In this document: in pieces, positions 33,111 to 41,181 of the stretch
How positions within the stretch are numbered: position 1 is the stretch's first letter
How the letters are laid out: every line of letters starts with the position of its first letter
Origin: DASUGC01 sp035606665
Lineage (GTDB): Bacteria > Acidobacteriota > Vicinamibacteria > Vicinamibacterales > SCN-69-37
Direction: 5' to 3'
Length of the DNA stretch: 64,000 nucleotides
NCBI GenBank assembly: GCA_035606665.1
Contig: DATNEY010000054.1
Coordinates: 1-64,000 of the forward strand
Program-made: the position numbers and the translations under genes
Notes under the pieces: model-generated
Seen by the model: only the letters and a program-made list of their open reading frames with translations
Told to the model about the DNA's origin: nothing
Databases searched by the model: none

Positions 33111-35045
33111 GTGAAGCTGGTCTATACTCGCACTACGGACGTGGGATCATCGACTTCTCCTCCATCCTTCGACGCTAGTCGCCTCGATCACCCCGCGATT
33201 CGGTTCGGCGCCGTCTTTCTTGTCGATGCGATCATCGCTACCGTAAGCCTGTGGCTGGCGATGCTCCTCCGTTTCGACGGAGCGATCGAGCCGACGTACC
33301 TCGGTCTGCTGCCCCAGTACACCGCACTCCTTGTGGGTGCCCGTGTCGTGACCAATGGAATCCTCAAGCTGCATCGCTGGTCCTTCCGTCTGGCCGGGCT
33401 TCACGACGGCGCTCGCGTCGTCGCGGCCGCGGGCATCGGCACGTGCGTGTTCGTACTGGTGATCTATCTCGCCCAGATTCTCGCGCCGCCGCGGTCCGTC
33501 GTTGTTCTGGAAATGCTGGCGAGCGTGCTCGGCATGACCGGGGTGCGCTTCGCGCCCCGGCTCGGCTGGGCGTACTGGACGCAGATCAGCCGTCTGCGCC
33601 GCGGCGATGCGCGCCGAACGCTCATCGTCGGCGCGGGGGCCTCCGGAGAAATGCTCTACCGGGATCTTCAGCGCTCAGGCCGGCATCGCTACCAGGTCCA
33701 TGGGTTCATCGATGACGACCGGGCGATGTGGAACAAGATTGTCAACGGGCGCCACGTGCTGGGCGGTGTTGCCCAGTTGCCGGAGGTCATCGCGCGCCTC
33801 CAGATCAGCACCCTTCTGATCGCCGTGCCGCGGTCGTCGCCATCGGTCGTCCGCGAGGTCGTGGCGGCCTGCTCGGGACTGGACGTTCACATCAAAGTCC
33901 TTCCCGTGTCCTACGTGTATTTCCAGGAACGCGGACCGGCAAGCATGCTTCACGACCTCTCGCCGGAACACCTGCTCGCGCGACAACCCGTCGTCTTCGA
34001 GCCGCACGAGCGCACGGCCCTGGCGACCCGCCGCGTGCTGGTCACCGGCGCCGCCGGTTCCATCGGCAGCGAGATATGCACGCAGCTGCTCGGGCTCGGC
34101 GTTGAGAAGGTTCTGGGCGTCGATATCAACGAGAACGGCCTGTACCTGCTGGAACAGCGTCTGAAGCGGCTGCATCCCGATCGCCTGGCTATCCAGATCG
34201 TCGACATCCGCGATCGCGGCCGTATCGACTCGATAATCGAGCAGTTCAGGCCGAACGATATCTTCCATGCGGCGGCGCACAAGCACGTGCCTCTCATGGA
34301 AGCCGCCCCGAGCGAAGCCGTGAAGAACAATGTGACCGGCACGCGGAACGTTCTGCTGTCCGCGGAGCGGCGAGGCGTTGAGAGCTTCACCTTCATCTCT
34401 TCTGACAAGGCCGTGGCGCCCACAAGCGTCATGGGCGCCACGAAGCGCGTCGGTGAACTGATGAGCCGCGATGTGGCCCGCCGGTCCAGCATGCACGTTT
34501 GCGCAGTGCGATTCGGCAATGTCCTGGGCTCCGACGGTTCGGTCGTCCCCCTCTTCCGTCAGCAAATCGAAGCAGGCGGTCCTGTCACGATTACGGATCC
34601 GGAAATGCGCCGCTATTTCATGACCATCCCGGAAGCGGTGGGTCTGGTCCTGAAGTCAGGCTACGGACGCTACGGCGACCTCTGCGTGCTCGACATGGGT
34701 GAGCCGGTCAAGGTCATGGATCTTGCCCGTCAGATGATTCTGATGGCCGGGTGCATTCCGGATGTGGACATAGCCATCGTGGTGACCGGCCTCAGGCCAG
34801 GCGAAAAGCTCAACGAAGAGCTGGTGATGGAAGAGGAAGACGTTCTGAGCCGGGTTGAAGGAAAGATTCAAGTCATCAAGGGAGCGCCGCCCCAGGCGAG
34901 CCTCTGGCAGGACATCGCCGAGCTGGAGAACGCCGCCAACTCCGAGGACTCCGCTCGCGTGCTTGCCATACTCCGGAGAATCGTCCCAACGTACAAGCGC
35001 ACCGAACTGAAGATCGTGGCCGGCGCCGCCGCATCGTCGTTCTAG
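33111..35045 (+). CDS. pglF: PglF/FlaA1-type UDP-GlcNAc 4,6-dehydratase (membrane)
   Basis: A 644-residue protein with four N-terminal transmembrane helices (about residues 28-140), a CoA-binding-like Rossmann domain ('RTLIVGAGASGEMLYRDLQR'), then the catalytic SDR domain ('RRVLVTGAAGSIGSEICTQL', 'FHAAAHKHVPLMEAAPSEAV'). The active-site region is 'SSDKAVAPTSVMGATKR'. It makes UDP-4-keto-6-deoxy-GlcNAc for the PglE/PglD/PglC proteins encoded at 11897-14323. Full length for the family. The start is a GTG with GGAG 14-17 bases upstream. Confidence 0.92.
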   Translation: MKLVYTRTTDVGSSTSPPSFDASRLDHPAIRFGAVFLVDAIIATVSLWLAMLLRFDGAIEPTYLGLLPQYTALLVGARVVTNGILKLHRWSFRLAGLHDGARVVAAAGIGTCVFVLVIYLAQILAPPRSVVVLEMLASVLGMTGVRFAPRLGWAYWTQISRLRRGDARRTLIVGAGASGEMLYRDLQRSGRHRYQVHGFIDDDRAMWNKIVNGRHVLGGVAQLPEVIARLQISTLLIAVPRSSPSVVREVVAACSGLDVHIKVLPVSYVYFQERGPASMLHDLSPEHLLARQPVVFEPHERTALATRRVLVTGAAGSIGSEICTQLLGLGVEKVLGVDINENGLYLLEQRLKRLHPDRLAIQIVDIRDRGRIDSIIEQFRPNDIFHAAAHKHVPLMEAAPSEAVKNNVTGTRNVLLSAERRGVESFTFISSDKAVAPTSVMGATKRVGELMSRDVARRSSMHVCAVRFGNVLGSDGSVVPLFRQQIEAGGPVTITDPEMRRYFMTIPEAVGLVLKSGYGRYGDLCVLDMGEPVKVMDLARQMILMAGCIPDVDIAIVVTGLRPGEKLNEELVMEEEDVLSRVEGKIQVIKGAPPQASLWQDIAELENAANSEDSARVLAILRRIVPTYKRTELKIVAGAAASSF

Positions 35046-35083
35046 TCTCGAGCGTCCTCCCGGGTTCTCCGTATACAATCGCC

Positions 35084-35105
35084 GCCGGAGGTTTTCACCT
35101 CCGGC
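35084..35105 (+). promoter_or_regulatory. Hairpin and -10-like box in front of rfbC
   Basis: GCCGGAGG (35084-35091) and CCTCCGGC (35098-35105) form a perfect 8-bp stem with loop TTTTCA, nine bases before the rfbC ATG. TATACAAT at 35072-35079 resembles a sigma-70 -10 box just upstream. There is no T-run, so it is more likely a 5' UTR structure than a terminator of pglF. The 3' arm holds no ribosome site. Confidence 0.4.
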
Positions 35106-35113
35106 CGGACTGA

Positions 35114-35659
35114 ATGAAGTTCATCGAGACCGCAATTCCTGGGGTGTTCATCATCGACTCAGTCGCCTTCGATGACGACCGCGGCACTTTTGTGCCGGCG
35201 TGGCTGCCCGACGAATTCACCGCGCGCGGGCTGAGCACGAACATCGCCCAGGCGAGCCTGGTGCGAACGCATCGGCGCGGCACGATCCGAGGCGTGCACT
35301 TTCAGGCGGATCCGTTCGCCGAAGCCAAGACCATCAGAGTCATCCGTGGCGCCGTCTTCGACGTGGCGGTCGACCTTCGGCCGGACTCGCCGACCTACCG
35401 GCGATGGGTCGGCTGCGAGCTCTCAGACGCGAATCGCCGGATGCTCTACCTGCCCGTCGGTTGCGCTCACGGCTATCAGACGCTCGTGGATGACACGGAC
35501 GTCCTCTATTTCGTCTCGGCGCCTTATTCCCCGCCGCACCAACGCGGCGTGCGATGGAACGACCCCGCGCTCGGCATTCAGTGGCCGCTTGGCCCGCCGA
35601 CGAGTATCAACGAACGCGACGCGACGTACCCATTGCTGGACCCGCCCCCCGCCACATGA
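35114..35659 (+). CDS. rfbC: dTDP-4-dehydrorhamnose 3,5-epimerase
   Basis: A 181-residue cupin-fold epimerase of dTDP-L-rhamnose synthesis. The catalytic histidine is in 'TIRGVHFQADPFAEAKTIRV', with 'VFDVAVDLRPDSPTYRRW', 'LPVGCAHGYQTL' and the tyrosine in 'DVLYFVSAPYSP'. The stop TGA overlaps the smpB ATG. rfbD lies at 37315, and rfbA and rfbB are not in the window, so the pathway needs genes elsewhere. Confidence 0.93.
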   Translation: MKFIETAIPGVFIIDSVAFDDDRGTFVPAWLPDEFTARGLSTNIAQASLVRTHRRGTIRGVHFQADPFAEAKTIRVIRGAVFDVAVDLRPDSPTYRRWVGCELSDANRRMLYLPVGCAHGYQTLVDDTDVLYFVSAPYSPPHQRGVRWNDPALGIQWPLGPPTSINERDATYPLLDPPPAT

Positions 35660-36132
35660 GTCCCAGGAAGGAGCGGGCCGAGGAGATCGTTGCCGACAAC
35701 CGCAAGGCCGGCTACGACTACCACCTGCTCGAACAGTTCGAGGCGGGGCTCGTCCTCACGGGCACCGAGGTCAAGTCCGCACGCGAGGGACGCGTCAACC
35801 TTCGTGAAAGCTACTGCCGGATGGAGGGCGCGGAGGCCTTTCTGCTGGGCGCGCACTTCGGCCAGTACAGCCATAGCGGCTACGCGGTGCACGACCCGGT
35901 ACGGAAGCGCAAGCTCCTGCTCAACCGCAGTGAGTTGAACAAGCTCATCGGCAAGACGACCGAGAAGGGCCTGACGATTGTCGCACTGCGGATGTATCTC
36001 AACGCCAAGGGCCGCGTGAAAGTGATGATTGCCCTCGCGAAAGGCAAGAAGACCTACGACAAGCGCGAGACCATGAAGCGCCGCGAAGCCGACCGCGAGA
36101 CGCGCGCGGCCGTGAAGTCGCGGCGGGTATAA
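35656..36132 (+). CDS. smpB: SsrA-binding protein SmpB
   Basis: A 158-residue RNA-binding protein that delivers tmRNA to stalled ribosomes (trans-translation). 'NRKAGYDYHLLEQFEAGLVL', 'GTEVKSAREGRVNL' and the C-terminal basic tail ('KGKKTYDKRETMKRREADRE') are diagnostic. The ATG at 35656 overlaps the rfbC stop (ATGA), and the longer frame upstream is a shadow of rfbC. A housekeeping gene embedded in the polysaccharide locus and translationally coupled to rfbC. No tmRNA gene is seen nearby. Confidence 0.96.
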   Translation: MSPRKERAEEIVADNRKAGYDYHLLEQFEAGLVLTGTEVKSAREGRVNLRESYCRMEGAEAFLLGAHFGQYSHSGYAVHDPVRKRKLLLNRSELNKLIGKTTEKGLTIVALRMYLNAKGRVKVMIALAKGKKTYDKRETMKRREADRETRAAVKSRRV

Positions 36133-36147
36133 TCGGCGGTTGCAACC

Positions 36148-37314
36148 GTGAAAGCAACCGTGACACCGCCGGCCGCCGACATCACCGTGCCCCTTCTCGA
36201 CCTGGGAGCCCAATACGCGCCGATCCGCGAAGAGATCCTCGCGGCCATTACGCGCGTGTGCGACAGCCAGCGATTCATCCTGGGACCCGAGGTGGATGCG
36301 CTGGAGCGGGAGCTTGCCGCTTCCATAGGAGTGAGCCACGCCATCACGGTGTCCTCCGGCACCGATGCGCTGCTGCTGGCGCTCATGGCGCTCGGTATCG
36401 GCCCGGGCGACGAAGTCATCACTCCGACGTACTCATTTTTCGCTACGGCCGGTTGCGTGTCGCGACTCGGTGCCACCCCGGTATTCGTCGACGTGGACCC
36501 GGTGACCTTCAACGTCACCGCGGACGGCGTCGCCCGCGCGATGACTCCACGGACACGGGCCATCCTTCCGGTGCACTTGTACGGACTGTGCGCGGATGTG
36601 CCTGCCCTCCTCGAGGTTGCCAGGGAGTCGGGCGTGCCCATCATTGAAGACGCCGCCCAGGCCATCGGTGCGACCTTCGGTCCACGTCAGGCCGGCGCCA
36701 TGGGCGCGGCGGGATGCTTCTCCTTCTTTCCGTCGAAGAATCTCGGCGCCTTCGGCGACGGCGGTCTCGTCACCACCAACGACGCGAAGCTGGCCGCCGA
36801 AATGGTGCTGCTCCGCAACCACGGCGCCGAGCCGAAGTACTACCATTCGCGCATCGGCGGCAATTTCCGGATGGATGCGCTGCAGGCTGCGGTGCTGCGC
36901 GTCAAGCTCCCGCATCTTGCCGCCTGGACGGCGGCGCGGCGGGCAAATGCCGATCGTTACCGTCAGCTCTTCCACGACTTCAATCTCCAGGACGTCGTCG
37001 AGCTGCCGGTCGAGCCGGCCGGTACCACACATATCTACAACCAGTTCGTGATCCGCGTGCCGGAACGCGACCGACTGCGCGATCATCTGGCCGCGGTCCG
37101 GGTATCGACGGAGATCTACTACCCGGTCCCGTTCCACCGTCAGGAATGCTTTGCGAACGTCGAGAGTTCGCGCAGGAGCTTCCCCATCGCCGATCGGGCA
37201 GCGACGACGTCGCTCGCTCTGCCGATTTACGGCGAGCTCACGCCTGCGCAGCAGCGGCATGTCGTGGCGGGCATTGCCGCGTTCTACCGCAACAGTTCCA
37301 GACAGTTCCAATAG
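36148..37314 (+). CDS. DegT/DnrJ/EryC1/StrS family sugar aminotransferase
   Basis: A 388-residue PLP enzyme. 'VPLLDLGAQYAPIREEILAA', 'GVSHAITVSSGTDALLLALM', 'IEDAAQAIGATFG' and the Schiff-base lysine in 'FFPSKNLGAFGDGGLV' identify the family. The N-terminal 'LDLGAQYAPI' and overall pattern resemble the group that aminates 3-keto sugars (FdtB/WbpE-like), distinct from the PglE copy at 11897. Which sugar it acts on is not clear from context: rfbC and rfbD flank it. Immediately followed by rfbD with no gap. Confidence 0.88.
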   Translation: MKATVTPPAADITVPLLDLGAQYAPIREEILAAITRVCDSQRFILGPEVDALERELAASIGVSHAITVSSGTDALLLALMALGIGPGDEVITPTYSFFATAGCVSRLGATPVFVDVDPVTFNVTADGVARAMTPRTRAILPVHLYGLCADVPALLEVARESGVPIIEDAAQAIGATFGPRQAGAMGAAGCFSFFPSKNLGAFGDGGLVTTNDAKLAAEMVLLRNHGAEPKYYHSRIGGNFRMDALQAAVLRVKLPHLAAWTAARRANADRYRQLFHDFNLQDVVELPVEPAGTTHIYNQFVIRVPERDRLRDHLAAVRVSTEIYYPVPFHRQECFANVESSRRSFPIADRAATTSLALPIYGELTPAQQRHVVAGIAAFYRNSSRQFQ

Positions 37315-38172
37315 ATGAGGCAGCTCATTCTGGTCACGGGCGCCGGCGGCCAGCTTGGCCAGACGATGGCGGCCGAACTCGCCGGCCGGCACGAGGTCGT
37401 GGCGATGGGCCGCGGCGACCTCGACCTCTCGAATACGAATGCCGTCCTCGATGCCGTGGCCGGCATCTGCCCGGATCTGATCATCAACTGTGCCGCCTAC
37501 ACGGACGTCGACGGCGCGGAAAAGGACCCATCCGCGGCGCTGGTCGCAAACGCGTGGGCCGTGCGCACGCTCGCCCGGGCGGCGTCTGAGATCAGCTCGA
37601 CCCTGGTTCACTTCAGCACCGACTTTGTTTTCGATGGCGTCACCGATCGTCCCTACACCGAGGAGGACGCGCCAAATCCGCGCGGCGCGTACGCGGTGTC
37701 GAAGCTGCTCGGCGAGTGGTTCGCCTGCGGCGTCGCCTCTCACTACGTGCTTCGCGTCGAGAGTCTCTTTGGCGGACCGCGCGCGCGCAGCAGTGTCGAT
37801 CGCATCCTCGAGAATCTGCTCGCCGGGCGTGAAGTCCGGGCCTTCGTCGATCGAACGGTTTCGCCGAGTTTTGTCGAGGACGTGGTTGCGGCGACGCTGG
37901 CGCTGGTCGAACAGAAATCCCCGTCAGGGGTCTACCACTGCGTCAACAGCGGCTGGACCACCTGGAGCGAGCTGGCGCGCGAACTCGCTCGTCTCGTCGA
38001 CCGCCCGAATGCGCCGATCGTCGATGTCCCCGTCGCCAGCGCGAAACTCGTCGCCGAGCGCCCGAAGTTTGCCGCGTTATCGAGCGCCAAGCTCGCCGCG
38101 CAAGGCATCACCATGCCTTCCTGGCAGAATGCGCTCGAGCGTCACGTGCTCAAGATCACGCGCGCAGAATGA
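37315..38172 (+). CDS. rfbD: dTDP-4-dehydrorhamnose reductase
   Basis: A 285-residue SDR enzyme that makes dTDP-L-rhamnose. 'LILVTGAGGQLGQTMAAEL', 'DLIINCAAYTDVDGAEKDP', 'LVHFSTDFVFDG' (catalytic Thr/Ser) and 'GAYAVSKLLGEWF' (YxxxK) are clear. It starts directly after the preceding stop. Its 3' end overlaps the convergent lhgO-like gene by 17 bp. Confidence 0.93.
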   Translation: MRQLILVTGAGGQLGQTMAAELAGRHEVVAMGRGDLDLSNTNAVLDAVAGICPDLIINCAAYTDVDGAEKDPSAALVANAWAVRTLARAASEISSTLVHFSTDFVFDGVTDRPYTEEDAPNPRGAYAVSKLLGEWFACGVASHYVLRVESLFGGPRARSSVDRILENLLAGREVRAFVDRTVSPSFVEDVVAATLALVEQKSPSGVYHCVNSGWTTWSELARELARLVDRPNAPIVDVPVASAKLVAERPKFAALSSAKLAAQGITMPSWQNALERHVLKITRAE

Positions 38173-39235
38173 GGCCCGCGACGTACTCGCCTATCGCCAG
38201 GCTCGCCGTCAGCCCTGGCGAATCGATACCGGCTGCATGAACGAGAGCCGGCACCCGTGTGTCACGCCCGATCAGGAAGTCGGCGAAGCGCTCGGTCGGT
38301 GGATGCAGCTTCGCGCGGATCCCCGACCCTGCCAGACGAAGATCATCAAGCGTGACCTCAGGTAGCAACTGCCGTGTTGGTTCGAGGAAATCCTGCAGCG
38401 GCAGGCGATTCTGTTCGTAGTCGTTCTTTCCTTCCTGATACCGAATCGTCGGCCCGATCCAGACCGCGCCCTGGAGCGTCCGCGTCAGGTGAACGCCGAG
38501 TCCGTGTCCGGATGCGTGAGGCACTGGATAGACCAGCCCATTGATCAGGCCCCGCGCTTTCTGCGCAAGCTCCGCGTACTCACCGCGGCAGGGATAGATG
38601 GTGAATCGATCGCCGCCCGCAAGCGCCGACACGTCGTCGGCGAACAGTCCCGCGGCGTTGATCACCGTCTCGGCTTCGATTCGCTCTCGGGGTGTCACGA
38701 CGACGAGCGAGTCGCCGGGGGCGTGCTCGACGCCGGCGATCGGCGTGCCGAAGAGCACGATGCCCTCGAGGCGCACAACCTCGTCAAGCAGAGCACGGAC
38801 GAACGCCTCGGCTTCCACCCAGCCGGTTTCGCCCGACCACAACGCCGCGGCGGCATGAATGCGCGGCTCCCGGCGGCGAACTTCAGTGGCCGTCAGCGGT
38901 TCGAGGCGGACGCCATTTGCCGCAGCTCCTTTCTCGAGATCGATCAGGTCGCCTTCCTCGCCCGGCCCGGCCACGATCAGCTTGCCGCACTTCACGTGAG
39001 GAACGCGGTGCCGCTGACAGAATGAATAGAGCCGCTCGCGGCCGTCGTGACAGAGTCTCGTTTTCAGCGACTGCTGCGGATGGTACAGACCCGCATGCAC
39101 CACACCGCTGTTGTGCGTCGAGGTCTCGAGGCCCGGACGCGCGTGCCGTTCGAGAACGCAGACCGGCAGACCACGACGCGCGAGCGCGTACGCGCTCGCG
39201 AGCCCCACGACGCCGGCGCCCACCACGACAATCAT
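38156..39235 (-). CDS. lhgO: L-2-hydroxyglutarate oxidase-like FAD enzyme
   Basis: A 359-residue FAD-dependent oxidoreductase of the DAO family. The N-terminal dinucleotide fold 'VVVGAGVVGLASAYALARRG', 'ETSTHNSGVVHAGLYHPQQS' and the C-terminal 'VPALVHAAGIDSPGLTASLA' match LhgO/YgaF, which oxidises L-2-hydroxyglutarate and feeds electrons to the quinone pool. It lies on the opposite strand among sugar genes and has no obvious pathway link to them. The symbol is by similarity of motifs only. Confidence 0.82.
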   Translation of the reverse strand: MIVVVGAGVVGLASAYALARRGLPVCVLERHARPGLETSTHNSGVVHAGLYHPQQSLKTRLCHDGRERLYSFCQRHRVPHVKCGKLIVAGPGEEGDLIDLEKGAAANGVRLEPLTATEVRRREPRIHAAAALWSGETGWVEAEAFVRALLDEVVRLEGIVLFGTPIAGVEHAPGDSLVVVTPRERIEAETVINAAGLFADDVSALAGGDRFTIYPCRGEYAELAQKARGLINGLVYPVPHASGHGLGVHLTRTLQGAVWIGPTIRYQEGKNDYEQNRLPLQDFLEPTRQLLPEVTLDDLRLAGSGIRAKLHPPTERFADFLIGRDTRVPALVHAAGIDSPGLTASLAIGEYVAGLILRA

Positions 39236-39294
39236 CGGCAGATACTACCGGCGCGGCTGCCGAGATTGCGAACGGTGATATCTTTTCGTGGTCT

Positions 39295-40263
39295 ATGTCT
39301 GCGAAGCGCGCGCTCATCACTGGGATCACCGGCCAGGACGGTTCGTATCTCGCCGAACTCCTCCTCGAGCAAGGCTACGAGGTCTTCGGCCTCACCCGCC
39401 GGCTCTCGGCCGACAACTACTGGAGGATCGATCATCTGAGGGATCGGCTGACGTTGATCCCTGGCGACCTCCTGGATCAGCTTTCATTGATCCGCGTGCT
39501 CGAGAAGGTTCGGCCGCTAGAGCTCTACAACCTCGCGGCGATGTCGTTCGTGCCGGCCTCGTGGGATCAACCCATGCTCACGGGGGAGTTCAACTCCCAG
39601 GGCGTCACGCGCGTGCTCGAGGCCGTCCGCGTCGTCGACAAATCGATTCGCATCTATCAGGCATCGTCGTCGGAAATGTACGGAAAGGTCCGCGAAGTGC
39701 CGCAGACTGAGATGACGCCGTTCTATCCGCGAAGTCCGTACGGTGTCTCGAAAGCCTTCGCGCACTACATCACCGTCAACTATCGCGAGAGCTACGACAT
39801 GTTCGCGGTGTCGGGCATTCTCTTCAACCACGAATCACCGCGCCGAGGCCTCGAATTCGTCACCCGCAAGGTCACCGACGGCGTCGCCCGAATCAAGACC
39901 GGCAAGGCGAAGGAGCTGAAGCTCGGCAACCTCGACGCGCACCGCGACTGGGGATTCTCGGGTGACTACGTCCGCGCGATGTGGCTGATGCTGCAGCAGC
40001 CGCAGGCCGACGACTACGTCATCGCGACGGGCGAGACGCACTCGGTCAGGGAGCTCGTCGAGATCGCTTTCGGTCACGCCGGGCTCAACTGGCAGGACTT
40101 CGTCGGCATCGACCCGGCCTTCATGCGTCCGGCCGAAGTCGATCAGCTTCTGGGGGATCCGAGCAAGGCGAAGAAGGCGCTCGGCTGGACGCCCAGCGTC
40201 GACTTCGCAGGCCTCGTCAGGATGATGGTAGACGCGGACCTTGAACGGCACCGGCGGCCCTAA
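39295..40263 (+). CDS. gmd: GDP-mannose 4,6-dehydratase (paralogue 2)
   Basis: A 322-residue SDR enzyme. 'RALITGITGQDGSYLAELLL', 'SSSEMYGKVREVPQTEMTPF', 'RSPYGVSKAFAHYITVNYRE' with YxxxK and 'NHESPRRGLEFVTRKVTDGV' are textbook GMD. The start is the ATG at 39295 (MSAKRALI), and the long upstream frame is a shadow of the antisense lhgO gene. It supplies GDP-4-keto-6-deoxymannose for Fcl (7441-8403). Ends 10 bases before the convergent pdxA. Confidence 0.93.
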   Translation: MSAKRALITGITGQDGSYLAELLLEQGYEVFGLTRRLSADNYWRIDHLRDRLTLIPGDLLDQLSLIRVLEKVRPLELYNLAAMSFVPASWDQPMLTGEFNSQGVTRVLEAVRVVDKSIRIYQASSSEMYGKVREVPQTEMTPFYPRSPYGVSKAFAHYITVNYRESYDMFAVSGILFNHESPRRGLEFVTRKVTDGVARIKTGKAKELKLGNLDAHRDWGFSGDYVRAMWLMLQQPQADDYVIATGETHSVRELVEIAFGHAGLNWQDFVGIDPAFMRPAEVDQLLGDPSKAKKALGWTPSVDFAGLVRMMVDADLERHRRP

Positions 40264-40272
40264 CGGGCCGCT

Positions 40273-41181
40273 CTAAGTCCGTCCGTCGGCCGGGGCTTCA
40301 GCCCCGGCGAGTCTCGCGGCCAGCAGAACCGCTTCGACGAGACTTCCCTCATCCGCTATTCCCTTTCGGGCGATGTCGAATGCCGTGCCGTGGTCGACGG
40401 ACGTGCGGATGATGGGCAGGCCGAGGGTGACGTTGACCGCCTTCCCGAACGCGGCTAATTTCACCGGCACCAATCCCTGATCGTGATACGCCGCGATGAC
40501 GACGTCGAACTCGCCTTTCATGGCGCGGACAAAAAGAGTGTCCGCCGGATACGGGCCGGCGACGTTGATGCCCTCCTGACGGCATTGGGCGATCACGGGA
40601 ACGAAGACGCGCTCTTCCTCTGACCCAATCAGACCGTGCTCCCCGGCGTGAGGGTTCAGGCCCGCGACACCGATTCGCGGCTGGGAAAAGCCGAATCGCG
40701 GCAGTGAAGCTGCCGTCAAGCGGATGGTCCGGCCCAGCACCTCCGCCGACAGCACCGACGGCACATCTTTGAGGGGGACATGCACGGTCGCGAGCACCAC
40801 GCGCAGCGGCTCCGACCAGAACATCATCGCCACGTGCTCGACGCCGCAGAGATGCGCGAACAGCTCCGTATGCCCGGGCCACGGGAATCCGGCGAGGGCA
40901 AAAGCTTCCTTGTTGATGGGCGCGGTCACGACGGCAGCGACGCGTCCAGCCCTGGCGTCCTCGACTGCCCCGACGATGGCGGCGTGGGCGGCACGCGCGG
41001 ACGCTGCATCGACAACGCCTGCGGGAAAACTCGCTATCGCTGTCGCGGTGGTCGGACCGTACAGCCTCGGCGTGCACGCTGCGACGACGCGGGGATGAGT
41101 CGACGCCTTGAGCGCGATCTCCGGTCCTATGCCAGAGGGATCGCCGGCCGTAATGGCGACAACGGGCAGGGCCGCGCTCAT
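40273..41181 (-). CDS. pdxA: 4-hydroxythreonine-4-phosphate dehydrogenase
   Basis: A 302-residue NAD-dependent enzyme of the DXP-dependent pyridoxal 5'-phosphate pathway. 'VAITAGDPSGIGPEIALKAS', 'VVTAPINKEAFALAGFPWPG', 'FVRAMKGEFDVVIAAYHDQG' and 'IIRTSVDHGTAFDIARKG' are diagnostic, including the metal-binding histidines. Its stop is 10 bases from the gmd stop, and its start overlaps the holB stop (ATGA). The last codons are built from the hairpin at 40289-40308. Confidence 0.95.
   Translation of the reverse strand: MSAALPVVAITAGDPSGIGPEIALKASTHPRVVAACTPRLYGPTTATAIASFPAGVVDAASARAAHAAIVGAVEDARAGRVAAVVTAPINKEAFALAGFPWPGHTELFAHLCGVEHVAMMFWSEPLRVVLATVHVPLKDVPSVLSAEVLGRTIRLTAASLPRFGFSQPRIGVAGLNPHAGEHGLIGSEEERVFVPVIAQCRQEGINVAGPYPADTLFVRAMKGEFDVVIAAYHDQGLVPVKLAAFGKAVNVTLGLPIIRTSVDHGTAFDIARKGIADEGSLVEAVLLAARLAGAEAPADGRT
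40289..40308. terminator. Hairpin between converging gmd and pdxA
   Basis: GCCGGGGCT / AGCCCCGGC arms with a TC loop form a near-perfect stem. It lies just past the gmd stop and inside the last codons of pdxA, positioned to act on the gmd transcript. No T-run follows. It could equally be a copy of a common 'GGGGCTGAAGCCCC' type hairpin repeat. Confidence 0.45.
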
